From Chryseobacterium arachidis (lineage in GTDB: Bacteria > Bacteroidota > Bacteroidia > Flavobacteriales > Weeksellaceae): DNA of 64,000 nucleotides. The stretch's first letter is position 1. Each line of letters begins with the position of its first letter. This document shows, piece by piece, positions 43,183-51,640 of this stretch. A program made the translations under genes and the position numbers. Below the pieces are notes generated by a model. It was not told where the DNA came from and searched no databases. It worked only from the letters and a program-made list of their open reading frames with translations. The stretch covers positions 310,001 to 374,000 of the forward strand of contig NZ_FQUT01000001.1 in assembly GCF_900129245.1 (NCBI RefSeq), written 5' to 3'.

Positions 43183-44445
43183 ATGAAAAAGATCTTATTA
43201 CCTTTACTTGCCTTCATTTCGTTCACGGCATGTAATAACGATGATAATAACAATAATCAGAATATTGATTACTCTAAACTTCCACAGGAATTTCCCTTCA
43301 GCACTTTAAAAACTCTGAATGGTGTAAATATCATCAACGGTGGTTTCGGTTCTGGAGCCACAGCACACCCGACAAGAAAAGGAGAATTCTATGTGATTAC
43401 CGATCGTGGCCCGAATGTAGCATATTCCAACGGGATCAAGATTCTAGTTCCGGATTTTACGCCGAGTATTATGCATTTCAAAATTAATGCAGACGGAAAT
43501 ATTGAAGTTATTAAATATATTAAGCTGAAAAATCCATCAGGACAGCCTATTACAGGTCTTCCGAACCCGGCTGGAATGGGAAGTACGGGAGAAATTGCGT
43601 ATGCAGCAGACGGAAGCGTCTTAGGAACCGATAATTACGGATTGGACAGTGAAAGTATTGTTGCTGCAGCAGACGGAACTTTTTGGGTGTCTGATGAATA
43701 TGGTCCTCACATTGTTCATTATAATGCCGATGGGGTAGAAATGGAAAGAATCAGTCCGATTGGCGTGAACACAGGAACAAGAAAATTGCCTGCTGTTTTT
43801 GCCAAAAGAAGACCTAACCGTGGTATGGAAGGAATGTGTATGACTCCGGACGGAAAAATGCTGGTAGGAACGATGCAGTCGACCATGTATGTGCCGACAA
43901 AAGCTTTGGCTACCAATACGACTCTGACAAGAATTGTCACTTTTGACTTGGCAACAGGACAGACAAAACAATATTTATACAGGCAGGATGGAGGTGCTTC
44001 AGACTCAGTCTGCGATATCACCCCGATCAGCAATACAGAATTTTTAGTAATCGAAAGAGACGGAAATTTCGGTTCGGTTGGGGGACTGAAAAAAGTATAC
44101 AGAATCAATCTTGCGAATGCCTCTGATGTATCAGGAACAGATTTAACCGCAGTTGACGGAATGAAAATCAACGGAAAAGCACTTGAACAATCGACTTGGG
44201 ACGAAATTAATACGGCCGGATTAAAACCGGTAACAAAAACTTTAGCAGTAGATCTGGTGGCAAAATTAGGTTATGAGCACGATAAATTCGAAGGAATTGT
44301 GTATTTAGGTAATAATAAGCTTGCTGTTTTTAATGACGATGATTTTGGTGTTGCAGACGACGGAGCCGGGAACCCTAAAACAAAAATTCTCCCTAAAACT
44401 GGAAAACAGGACAAAGGAACGATGTATATTGTGGATATCCAGTAG
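43183..44445 (+). CDS. Esterase-like activity of phytase family lipoprotein
   Basis: The 420-residue protein is a lipoprotein (lipobox FTAC at about 14-17) with an Asn/Asp-rich linker, then a beta-propeller-like domain: GGFGSGATAHPTRKGEFYVITDRGPN, FWVSDEYGPHIVHYNADG, NRGMEGMCMTPDGKMLVG and FLVIERDGNFG. These are the motifs of the 'esterase-like activity of phytase' family, surface or periplasmic proteins proposed to hydrolyse phosphate esters. Followed by a strong terminator. Transport role of the lipid anchor is inferred. Confidence 0.87.
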   Translation: MKKILLPLLAFISFTACNNDDNNNNQNIDYSKLPQEFPFSTLKTLNGVNIINGGFGSGATAHPTRKGEFYVITDRGPNVAYSNGIKILVPDFTPSIMHFKINADGNIEVIKYIKLKNPSGQPITGLPNPAGMGSTGEIAYAADGSVLGTDNYGLDSESIVAAADGTFWVSDEYGPHIVHYNADGVEMERISPIGVNTGTRKLPAVFAKRRPNRGMEGMCMTPDGKMLVGTMQSTMYVPTKALATNTTLTRIVTFDLATGQTKQYLYRQDGGASDSVCDITPISNTEFLVIERDGNFGSVGGLKKVYRINLANASDVSGTDLTAVDGMKINGKALEQSTWDEINTAGLKPVTKTLAVDLVAKLGYEHDKFEGIVYLGNNKLAVFNDDDFGVADDGAGNPKTKILPKTGKQDKGTMYIVDIQ

Positions 44446-44466
44446 AATCTTAAATTAGTAATACGG

Positions 44467-44494
44467 AAGTCTCTCATTGTGAGAGACTTTTTTT
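44467..44494 (+). terminator. Intrinsic terminator of the phytase-like gene
   Basis: AAGTCTCTCA pairs with TGAGAGACTT around a 3-nt loop, followed by seven T. Confidence 0.88.
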
Positions 44495-44612
44495 ATTGAA
44501 TAAATACCGTTTTCATTTTTGATGAATGGATTTTACATACAATTTCATAATTTGTAAATCCGGAAACAAAAATTTATCGTACGTAAATTTAACTTAAATA
44601 ATAAACGGGCTT

Positions 44613-44831
44613 ATGTCATCATCCAAAAATAATTTCTTAGATCTGATTGCGGCTGAGATTAAGGAATTTTACGGAATTATAATTCCGGTTTATACTCAAG
44701 AGCAAAAGATTGTATATACGCTTTCTGAATCTTTTTCAGGGTTATTTCAAAAGAAACTTTACGTCTATTTTCTATCGGGAAAAGCAATTGATTATCGAGA
44801 GCGATATTTTATTTTTGGCTTTACATTTTAG
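44613..44831 (+). CDS. Possible small protein (72 aa)
   Basis: A 72-codon frame begins with ATG at 44613 (MSSSKNNFLDLIAAEIKEFYG), ends near the tpiA terminator and runs convergent to tpiA. The peptide has a hydrophilic N-terminus and a mixed aromatic C-terminus. No domain is recognised. Evidence is only the open frame with an upstream AT-rich region containing AAATTTA. It may not be expressed. Confidence 0.3.
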   Translation: MSSSKNNFLDLIAAEIKEFYGIIIPVYTQEQKIVYTLSESFSGLFQKKLYVYFLSGKAIDYRERYFIFGFTF

Positions 44832-44836
44832 GCATA

Positions 44837-44866
44837 AAAAAACCACCGGATCCGATGGTTTATATA
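44837..44866 (-). terminator. Intrinsic terminator of tpiA
   Basis: AAACCACCGG and GATGGTTT arms (with G-T pairs) enclose a GATCC-type loop. Read on the minus strand the stem is followed by a T-run. It lies 20 nt after the tpiA stop. Confidence 0.75.
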
Positions 44867-44879
44867 TCTTTAATTTCTG

Positions 44880-45641
44880 TTATGAATTGAATCCTTCAAT
44901 AATCTTAGAGAAATCTTCCAATTTCAAAGCTGCTCCACCGATCAGGCCTCCGTCGATATCCGGCTGAGAGAAAATTTCTTTAGCATTGTCGGGTTTTACA
45001 GAACCTCCGTAAAGGATAGAAACCTCATCAGCAACTTCCTGTCCGTATTTTGCAGCGATGATACTTCTGATGTGGGCATGAATTTCCTGAGCCTGTTCAG
45101 GAGTTGCCGTTTCACCGGTTCCGATTGCCCAAACCGGTTCGTAAGCAATTACTACTTTTTTAATTTCTTCTGCAGAAAGGGTGAAAAGAGCAACTTCAGT
45201 CTGGTTTTTTACCACTTCGAAATGCTGGCCTGCTTTTCTTTGTTCTAACGTCTCACCATTACAGTAAACAGGGATTAAGCCTTTATCCAAAGCCAATTTC
45301 ACTTTTCTGTTGCAGTGAGAATCTGTTTCACCATGATATTGTCTTCTTTCAGAATGTCCAATTAAAGAACCCGTTGCGTCGATAGATTCCAGCATGTCTA
45401 CAGAAATTTCTCCTGTGTACGCCCCGCTTTCGTGCTCGCTGATATCCTGTGCAAAAACTCCGATTTCATCTTTTTCGAAAATATCTTTTGCCATCATTAA
45501 GTACAATGCCGGAGGAGCAATCCAAACTTCACAGTTCGTAGCATTATTGTTTTTATAGCTTAGTAACTGAACCATTAATTGCTGTGCATCAATTACATTT
45601 TTATTCATTTTCCAGTTTCCTGCAACTATTTTTCTTCTCAT
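44880..45641 (-). CDS. tpiA: Triosephosphate isomerase
   Basis: TpiA (253 aa) interconverts dihydroxyacetone phosphate and glyceraldehyde 3-phosphate. Motifs seen: the N-terminal AGNWKMNKN with the catalytic Lys, the histidine in LIGHSERRQY, the catalytic glutamate in AYEPVWAIGTG and the phosphate-binding ILYGGSVKPDN and GGLIGGAALK. Length is normal. A TerB-like gene precedes it on the same strand (in transcription order upstream), separated by a hairpin. Confidence 0.96.
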   Translation of the reverse strand: MRRKIVAGNWKMNKNVIDAQQLMVQLLSYKNNNATNCEVWIAPPALYLMMAKDIFEKDEIGVFAQDISEHESGAYTGEISVDMLESIDATGSLIGHSERRQYHGETDSHCNRKVKLALDKGLIPVYCNGETLEQRKAGQHFEVVKNQTEVALFTLSAEEIKKVVIAYEPVWAIGTGETATPEQAQEIHAHIRSIIAAKYGQEVADEVSILYGGSVKPDNAKEIFSQPDIDGGLIGGAALKLEDFSKIIEGFNS

Positions 45642-45669
45642 AGATTTTTTATTTTAGAAGTTAGAGGCT

Positions 45670-45727
45670 AGATATTAGAAGTTAGAATAACAGTAAGTTT
45701 TAGACTAATTTCTAACTTCTGATATCT
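45670..45727. repeat. 18-bp inverted repeat before tpiA
   Basis: AGATATTAGAAGTTAGAA and TTCTAACTTCTGATATCT are complementary over 18 bp with one mismatch, with a 22-nt loop. It lies between the TerB-like stop and the tpiA start and may end the upstream transcript or attenuate it. Confidence 0.6.
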
Positions 45728-45741
45728 AATTTCTCAATTAA

Positions 45742-46089
45742 TTAGATATTCCAAAGGTTTTTCAAAAGTGTGTAGAACGTGTGTTCTTCGTCTGTTACTA
45801 CATTGTCTGCTTTAATCAGTGTCTTGGCAAACTGTACAAAATTTGTACGCTCTTCTTCCGTAGAATCGTCATAGAAACAACGAGCATGGAACTCGAAATG
45901 ATCTTTCCATTCTTCCGGCTGCAATAATGCTATCGTTTCAAGCTCGTTATCCAAATTCATTTTAAAAGGAAATTCATCCGCTAAATATTGCTGAACAAGC
46001 ATTCCTTCTTCCGGAGCAAATTCTCCGTCTACAGAAGAAAGAATCATTAATAGATGGTAACCGGCAATCGGTTTATTAGACTTTTGCAT
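45742..46089 (-). CDS. TerB-like protein
   Basis: The 115-residue helical protein has a TerB/DjlA-N-type pattern: GYHLLMILSSVDGEFAPEEGMLVQQYL (calcium-type acidic loop near 20-25), then a second helical unit with TLIKADNVVTDEEHTFYTLL (about 88-107). Small TerB-like proteins are found near tpiA and folP in Bacteroidota with unknown role. Cytoplasmic, no signal peptide. Confidence 0.65.
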   Translation of the reverse strand: MQKSNKPIAGYHLLMILSSVDGEFAPEEGMLVQQYLADEFPFKMNLDNELETIALLQPEEWKDHFEFHARCFYDDSTEEERTNFVQFAKTLIKADNVVTDEEHTFYTLLKNLWNI

Positions 46090-46165
46090 TTATAAATAAT
46101 ATAGTTTAAAGTTTAGTGTTTAAAGTTTTTTGTTTTGGGTTTCACAATTGACAATTCACCATTTG

Positions 46166-47278
46166 TTATTTCAAATAATCTTTCGCAGGCTGTTTGTCAA
46201 CAATCTTGCCATTTTCTAAAATCAAAACAAATGGATTGCTTCTCGCAATGGTTTTAATAGCTGTCGCATCCATCATCAGGTTTTTAATGGTTTTAAACGT
46301 ATTCGGAAGCGTTGAAACCCCATATACAACCGTTGCTCCCTGTGTTTTAACTCTCGCCTCAAGCTCTTTTATTAACTCCGGGGAAACATTTTGCGGATGA
46401 TAAGAGAATACGATGATTGCTTTTGGAGCATTGATAATTTCTGCAGTCATTTCCTGACCTGTAGGATCTTCAATTTTAAATTTTGCGATTTCAGATTTGT
46501 ATCCTTCCTTTACCAAGACAGATTCGTTCTTTCCTTCTTCAATTTTCCATGGAGAACCTTCTGCCCAATATTCTGTTTTTTTGATATAATCGTCCTGATT
46601 AACTTTTAAAACCGCTCCCGTTTTCGAATTCTTAAGCGAATAAAAAGTCTTGTATTCTGACGGGTTTTTATTGATTTTTGCTTTCTCTGCTTTTAAGTCT
46701 GTCCCGATTTTATAATCACGGAAATCGATAGCCGGCTCGTGAACAATGCCATGAGCGCCCACCAGAATCATTGCCACAGAAAATACACCCAGAAGAATAT
46801 ATTTAAATTTGTTCCCGGACTCTTTTTTTGGGCTGTAGCTGTACGCATCTTTTTTCTTAAAGTCTTTTCTGTAAAGAAAAAATACGATAATTAGACCAAG
46901 CAAAAGCACAATATCTTTCACAAAGCTCTGCCAAGGCGTGAATTTTATCGCATCTCCAAAACATCCACAATCGGTTACTACATTGTAATAGGCAGAATAG
47001 AATGTAAGGAAACCAAAGAAAATACAAAGCGCAATTAAAGCGGAAAGTGTGAATTTAAGTTTTAATTTAATTAAAAGCATAAATCCAAGAAGAAGCTCCA
47101 AAACCACCACAAATATTGAAAGCGGTAAGGCAAATTTCTCAAAAAATGGCATATTAAAGACATTGGGAGCGAAATATTCTTCCATTTTGAAAGAAAAACC
47201 TACCAAGTCTACCACCTTCACGAAGCCCGAAAGGATGAAAATAATTGCGATAATAAAACGTAATAAACCTTTGATCAT
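46166..47278 (-). CDS. DoxX/MauE-like membrane protein (BT_3928 family)
   Basis: The 370-residue protein has four N-terminal transmembrane helices (about 5-140) with the DoxX/MauE-like landmarks FILSGFVKVVDLVGFSFKM and TDCGCFGDAIKFTPW (about 102-116), a fifth helix near 160-175 and a periplasmic C-terminal region of about 190 residues. This layout is the BT_3928 family, which precedes or follows tpiA in many Bacteroidota. The cysteines of CGCFG suggest a redox role. It starts 3 nt after the stop of the DUF1599 gene, so they are cotranscribed. Confidence 0.85.
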   Translation of the reverse strand: MIKGLLRFIIAIIFILSGFVKVVDLVGFSFKMEEYFAPNVFNMPFFEKFALPLSIFVVVLELLLGFMLLIKLKLKFTLSALIALCIFFGFLTFYSAYYNVVTDCGCFGDAIKFTPWQSFVKDIVLLLGLIIVFFLYRKDFKKKDAYSYSPKKESGNKFKYILLGVFSVAMILVGAHGIVHEPAIDFRDYKIGTDLKAEKAKINKNPSEYKTFYSLKNSKTGAVLKVNQDDYIKKTEYWAEGSPWKIEEGKNESVLVKEGYKSEIAKFKIEDPTGQEMTAEIINAPKAIIVFSYHPQNVSPELIKELEARVKTQGATVVYGVSTLPNTFKTIKNLMMDATAIKTIARSNPFVLILENGKIVDKQPAKDYLK

Positions 47279-47280
47279 AG

Positions 47281-47847
47281 TTATATAGTTTGTGATTTGA
47301 TGTTGTTTTCTTTTTCAGAGAATTTGATCAGGCAGAAAACGGCATAGTTGAGCATGTCAAAATAATTGGCATCTAATCCTTCAGAAACGATGGTAACACC
47401 CTGATTGTCTTCTATTTGTTTTGTTCTTAAAACTTTCTGATAAATTAAATCGGTAATGGAAGAAATCCTCATATCTCTCCACGCTTCGCCATAATCATGG
47501 TTTTTTCTTTCCATTAAATTCCGGGCATCCGTAGAATATTTGTCGTAAAGATGTAAAATCTCTTCTTTATTTTCGTTAAAATCGTTGGAAAAGCCTTTTT
47601 CAAGCTGAATAAGTCCGATAATAGAGTAGTTCACAATGGCGATGAATTCGTCTTCTTCGCTTTCATCCACCATTTTTTTATCGGTCATCTGTAACGTTCG
47701 GATTCTGTTAACTTTAATGTAAATCTGATCCGTAATTGAACTCGGTCTTAAAACCCTCCATGCTGCACCGTAATCCTGTAATTTTTTGCTGAAAAGCTCA
47801 CGGCACTGACCAATAATTTTCTCGAACTGTACTGATGTTTTTGACAT
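47281..47847 (-). CDS. DUF1599 family protein
   Basis: The 188-residue protein contains two copies of the DUF1599 unit: LQDYGAAWRVLRPSSITDQI (about 22-41) and NHDYGEAWRDMRISSITDLI (about 114-133), each followed by I/L-x-x-K-V-x-R. The family is proposed to act on nucleotides but is not characterised. Located between folP (divergent) and the DoxX gene, an arrangement repeated in related genomes. Confidence 0.85.
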   Translation of the reverse strand: MSKTSVQFEKIIGQCRELFSKKLQDYGAAWRVLRPSSITDQIYIKVNRIRTLQMTDKKMVDESEEDEFIAIVNYSIIGLIQLEKGFSNDFNENKEEILHLYDKYSTDARNLMERKNHDYGEAWRDMRISSITDLIYQKVLRTKQIEDNQGVTIVSEGLDANYFDMLNYAVFCLIKFSEKENNIKSQTI

Positions 47848-47889
47848 AAATTCTCTTAATCTTTCAAATATACGAATTTTTGTGTGTTG

Positions 47890-47967
47890 CAGGGATTGTA
47901 GGGTGGGAGAGTTTAAGAGTGGGAGGGTTTTTGTGTTGGTGGGTCTGAGGGTTTTAGAGTTTGAGTT
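47890..47967. repeat. G-rich low-complexity segment upstream of folP
   Basis: A G/T-rich tract (units like GGGAGGGTTTT and GTTGGTGGG) lies in the gap. Short pieces are complementary to a C-rich tract inside the folP N-terminus (48081-48128), for example AGAGTTTGAG to CTCAAACTC. Confidence 0.5.
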
Positions 47968-48013
47968 TTTAAATGTAAAAGTTTTGGGGTAGATGTTTTA
48001 TTCTTTTTTGTTT

Positions 48014-48021
48014 TAATTTTG
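48014..48021 (+). promoter_or_regulatory. -7 box of folP
   Basis: TAATTTTG matches TAnnTTTG, 29 nt before ATG 48051. A -33 TTG is not at ideal spacing. Confidence 0.4.
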
Positions 48022-48050
48022 TAGGATAAATTTCAATTCATCATTCTAAA

Positions 48051-48950
48051 ATGTCTACTCATAAATCATCCAACTCATTACCTCTCCAATCCCCAAACTC
48101 TCAAACTCACCAACTCTCTCCCTCAATCAACTGCAACGGAAGATTAGTAGATTTAACAGTTCCGAAAATTATGGGAATTTTGAATCTAACTCCGGATTCT
48201 TTTTCTGATGGCGGAAAATTTAACAATGAAAAATCAGCCTTAGAACAAACGGAAAAAATGCTGAAAGATGGAGCTGAAATTATTGATATCGGACCACAAT
48301 CAACAAGGCCGAATGCCGAATTTCTAAGTGCTGGAGAGGAAATCAGAAGAATTGGAAATATGATTTTATTAATCAAAAAAGAATTTCCTGAAGCTTTGGT
48401 TTCTCTGGATACCTTTTATTCCGAAACGGTAAAATTTGGCTTTAATGAAGGTATGGATATCATCAACGATATTTCCGGCGGACATTATGACAACAATATG
48501 TTTGAGACAGCCGCAGAAACAAAGCTTCCTTACATTTTAATGCATGTAAATCCTTCCTATGAAACAATGCATGACAAAATAAAATTCGCAGATATTACGC
48601 TTTCTGTGAATCAGTATTTTTCTGAAAAAACAGCTGAATTATTGGAAAAAGGGGTCAGTGATATTATTCTTGATCCCGGCTTTGGATTCGGAAAAACAGT
48701 AGAGGATCAGATGAAAATGATCGATGAGGTTCGATATTTAGGTTTTGGGAGATTTCCTTTGCTGATAGGGATTTCAAGAAAATCTTTTATTTATAAGCCT
48801 TTAGGAAAATCTTCTTTAGATATCAACGAAGAAACGCAGAAATTACATATAAAGGTCTTACAGCAAGGCGCAAAAATTTTGAGAGTTCACGATGTTGCGG
48901 AAGCAAAGAAAACGATTGACCTGTTCGAGAGTGGGAGCGTTGTAGAGTAA
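48051..48950 (+). CDS. folP: Dihydropteroate synthase
   Basis: FolP (299 aa) condenses 6-hydroxymethyl-dihydropterin pyrophosphate with p-aminobenzoate in folate synthesis. Core motifs are IMGILNLTPDSFSDGG (about 40-55), DIGPQSTRPNAE (about 81-92), NDISGGHYD, ILDPGFGFGKT and GISRKSF. The first ~25 residues (SNSLPLQSPNSQTHQ...) are not conserved and are made by an intergenic C-rich repeat. The C-terminal tail is also formed by an inverted repeat (48927-48994). The core enzyme is intact. Confidence 0.93.
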   Translation: MSTHKSSNSLPLQSPNSQTHQLSPSINCNGRLVDLTVPKIMGILNLTPDSFSDGGKFNNEKSALEQTEKMLKDGAEIIDIGPQSTRPNAEFLSAGEEIRRIGNMILLIKKEFPEALVSLDTFYSETVKFGFNEGMDIINDISGGHYDNNMFETAAETKLPYILMHVNPSYETMHDKIKFADITLSVNQYFSEKTAELLEKGVSDIILDPGFGFGKTVEDQMKMIDEVRYLGFGRFPLLIGISRKSFIYKPLGKSSLDINEETQKLHIKVLQQGAKILRVHDVAEAKKTIDLFESGSVVE

Positions 48951-48994
48951 TAGTTCCTGAGAAAAACTCTATTACTCTTTACGCTAAAACTCTC
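48927..48994. repeat. Long imperfect hairpin at the 3' end of folP
   Basis: Arms 48927-48953 and 48969-48994 (GAGAGT...AGCGT...GAGTAATAG and its near-complement) overlap the last codons and stop of folP. The hairpin may end transcription of both convergent genes. Confidence 0.6.
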
Positions 48995-48999
48995 CGACA

Positions 49000-49236
49000 T
49001 TAATTAAGATCCGCCAATTTATCAGCAAACTGTTTAGAAAACTCTTTTCTGTCTTCTTCCAGTTTTTCCTGTTCCGAAGGAAGAATATAATTGAAAAGGA
49101 TTTTATCTTCGTCATCCAGAAAGATAATTTCTTTCTCGCTTCCGTCAATCATCTGAGCGAAAATTTCCCACATGGAAGTATCTTTTAATTTTAATAATTC
49201 GAAAAACTGTTCTGCTTTTATTTCGATTTTTTGCAT
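49000..49236 (-). CDS. Small unknown protein
   Basis: The 78-residue, highly charged protein (QKIEIKAEQFFELLKLKDTS at the N-terminus; a C-terminal helix EEDRKEFSKQFADKLADLN) has no recognised domain. It has a normal start and ends directly beyond the folP hairpin. Codon use matches neighbours. Gene reality is likely because of its conserved-looking acidic helix and its clean gap to the next gene. Confidence 0.5.
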   Translation of the reverse strand: MQKIEIKAEQFFELLKLKDTSMWEIFAQMIDGSEKEIIFLDDEDKILFNYILPSEQEKLEEDRKEFSKQFADKLADLN

Positions 49237-49289
49237 TGTTTTATTATTGATTTTTTATTGCTCATTACTCATAACTTATTGTTCATAAA

Positions 49290-51497
49290 TCAAAATTCCA
49301 ATAGTTTTAATTTAAACTGAATCGCAAAGTTCTGCATAAAATTCGGAGTGGTGTAATATCCGACCCTGTAAAATAACCCCAAATTGAAGTAAGTGGAAAG
49401 AAAATTATTCCATTCCAGACCAACTTCCTGATATAAATGATTTAACGGGCGGAATTTAAACTGATGATATTCGGGATATTTCATATTACCGATGGTTCCT
49501 CTTAAAACAAAGTCGAAGCTCGAAATATTCTGTCCGAAACTTTTAAAATACCAGGGAAGTTTATGGGTAAAATAATAGGCTACAAACCTGTCATTGTAAT
49601 ATTTTCCGCCTTCCAGTGTTGCAAAGCCAAGAAATGAAGTAAGGTTAAAATTAAAGTCCCTTCTTGGTGAGGCCAGTCCGTTCATGGTAAAATTTTTCCA
49701 GATGGGGGCATCTCCAAAAACCATTCCACCATATAATCTGAAGCCTGTTGTTCCGAATCTTGTTTTAAAATTATGTACGAAAAGTGCATCAAAACGGGTA
49801 TAATTAAAATCTCCGCCAAAAATTTTATAACTCTGTTCGTAGTTAAAATACAGCTCAGGATATTTTTGGTCGATCAGAGATTTTCCCTGTGGGGTCATCA
49901 GATTCGTAGAATTGGGAGAATACTTTAGAGTAAATAGTGTATTGAAATTATCAAATGACGAACCTCTGTCTCTGAAAGAGTAATCGAACATGGCTTCTTC
50001 AAGATTTCTTCTGGCTGCAAACACGAGAGTTAAGCCATTTGTCACATCATTTAAGTACGAAACGGAAGCTCCTTTGTAACGATAATACCGATCATTGTTG
50101 AGGTTGTTTCCATAATTTGCCATTCTCATTTTAAAGTTCCAGAGTCTTCTGTAAAATTCTCCGGAAGCCGTTACATCATCGTAATAATCAACTCTGAAAT
50201 AAGAGTCTTTTTCCAAAGTTGTTTTAATATCCAGACCGATTCTGTATTTCCATTTATCATCTTTGAAGCCGTATGCAAATGTATAATCAGGCGAAAAATA
50301 GGGATTGAAATTTTCATTCAGCTTGGCTTTTAAGCCTACTCTGAAACCTTCATACAGGTTATAATTAACGATCTCATCCACCGCAAAATCCACAACACCG
50401 ACTTTGATCTGTCCATTCAGTAACAACCCTCCTAAAACTTTCGCTTTACGGTCAATATTGTATTTTTTTCCTAAACTGTCGATAGTTTTATACGTGTTTT
50501 TTTCCCGTTCTGTCAAAGGATCGGTGCGATACTGATCGAGGGTTTTTCCATCGATGTTTTTTACGGAAAAAGTATATCCTTTAAAATCGTTTTTATTGTT
50601 TTCTGTAGGCGATTTATAATCAAAATATCTTGAAGTCAGAAAAGCATAAGTTCCGAAGCTCTGCTTATTTTTTTTGTCGTGTTTTTCATTGGGGTGTTCT
50701 TTATCATCTTCTTCCATCGCCATATTGCTCATTTTCAACTTTACGGTTTCGTGAGCCAGAAACCACTTGTTATTGAAATAAGTCCAGGTGCTGGTAATAA
50801 TTCCGTCGTTTTTATTTTTACTGAAATTTTCAATTTTTTTAACGCCGTAGGTGTCGGTATCTATATAAATAGCTCCGTTATATTTCCTCTTTTTGTCGGG
50901 TTTTTTATAATTCACTTCTCTGAAGCGGATGACGAAATTTTTTCTCCCGTCCATGTCAATTGTGTCGGTGAGAAAGAATCGGTAAAGTCCGCGGTTTTCC
51001 TGTTTCAGCTGATCGGGAAGTTTGTCTCTGTTGCTTTGCTGAAGAGCGATCATTTCGTAGATCGGCTGTTTCAGTCCGGAAATTCTATTGTCGAGAATAT
51101 TGATTTTTTCACCGTATTTTTTAGCGTATAAAAATTCCTGAGCCCTTTCCCAGAGAAAGAGTTTGCTTTTTGAAAATATTTTTCGGGCAGATATGTTGTT
51201 TAATGAATCTTTTTCTCTTTTTTTCTTGAACATTCCGGTTTCCTCGAAAAACTTGTTGAACTGCGCAATGCTGTCTTCATCAATATCCAGAGAAATTTTT
51301 TCGTAAGATTTGTAAGAGTAGGAATCTAATGTTTTCGGAGAATTTTCATGGAAGTACTGATTTACTTTTTTCAGAATTTCCAGTGCGCGCGGATCGCTTT
51401 TATCTTCTATCACAACGCCCTCAATAGAGGTAACTTTTGATTGTGAAAAACCAAAAATGCAGATTGAAAGACATAAAAACAATAAAATCCTTTTCAT
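49290..51497 (-). CDS. DUF5686 family outer-membrane protein, first copy
   Basis: The 735-residue protein has a signal peptide (ILLFLCLSICIFGFSQS), then an N-terminal region with DPRALEILKKVNQYFHENSPKTLDSYSYKSYEK and a long beta-rich C-terminal half (repeated aromatic-alternating strands) typical of a beta-barrel. This is the DUF5686 architecture of Bacteroidota, with unknown function. It is a paralogue of the 51641 gene, separated by a strong terminator. Confidence 0.85.
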   Translation of the reverse strand: MKRILLFLCLSICIFGFSQSKVTSIEGVVIEDKSDPRALEILKKVNQYFHENSPKTLDSYSYKSYEKISLDIDEDSIAQFNKFFEETGMFKKKREKDSLNNISARKIFSKSKLFLWERAQEFLYAKKYGEKINILDNRISGLKQPIYEMIALQQSNRDKLPDQLKQENRGLYRFFLTDTIDMDGRKNFVIRFREVNYKKPDKKRKYNGAIYIDTDTYGVKKIENFSKNKNDGIITSTWTYFNNKWFLAHETVKLKMSNMAMEEDDKEHPNEKHDKKNKQSFGTYAFLTSRYFDYKSPTENNKNDFKGYTFSVKNIDGKTLDQYRTDPLTEREKNTYKTIDSLGKKYNIDRKAKVLGGLLLNGQIKVGVVDFAVDEIVNYNLYEGFRVGLKAKLNENFNPYFSPDYTFAYGFKDDKWKYRIGLDIKTTLEKDSYFRVDYYDDVTASGEFYRRLWNFKMRMANYGNNLNNDRYYRYKGASVSYLNDVTNGLTLVFAARRNLEEAMFDYSFRDRGSSFDNFNTLFTLKYSPNSTNLMTPQGKSLIDQKYPELYFNYEQSYKIFGGDFNYTRFDALFVHNFKTRFGTTGFRLYGGMVFGDAPIWKNFTMNGLASPRRDFNFNLTSFLGFATLEGGKYYNDRFVAYYFTHKLPWYFKSFGQNISSFDFVLRGTIGNMKYPEYHQFKFRPLNHLYQEVGLEWNNFLSTYFNLGLFYRVGYYTTPNFMQNFAIQFKLKLLEF

Positions 51498-51598
51498 AGA
51501 AAACTTGCCAAAATTAATGATATTTATTATCCTGGAAAAGTTTTGTTAATTGATATTAATGTCAGGTTTCATTGGAATTATCTTTCAAAACAATAGAA

Positions 51599-51626
51599 AA
51601 AACTCCCGGATAATTCGGGAGTTTTA
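51599..51626. terminator. Intrinsic terminator of the upstream DUF5686 gene
   Basis: AAAACTCCCG and CGGGAGTTTT arms with a short AT loop. On the minus strand it follows the stop of the 51641 gene. Confidence 0.85.
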
Positions 51627-51640
51627 TAAATAATCAGGTT

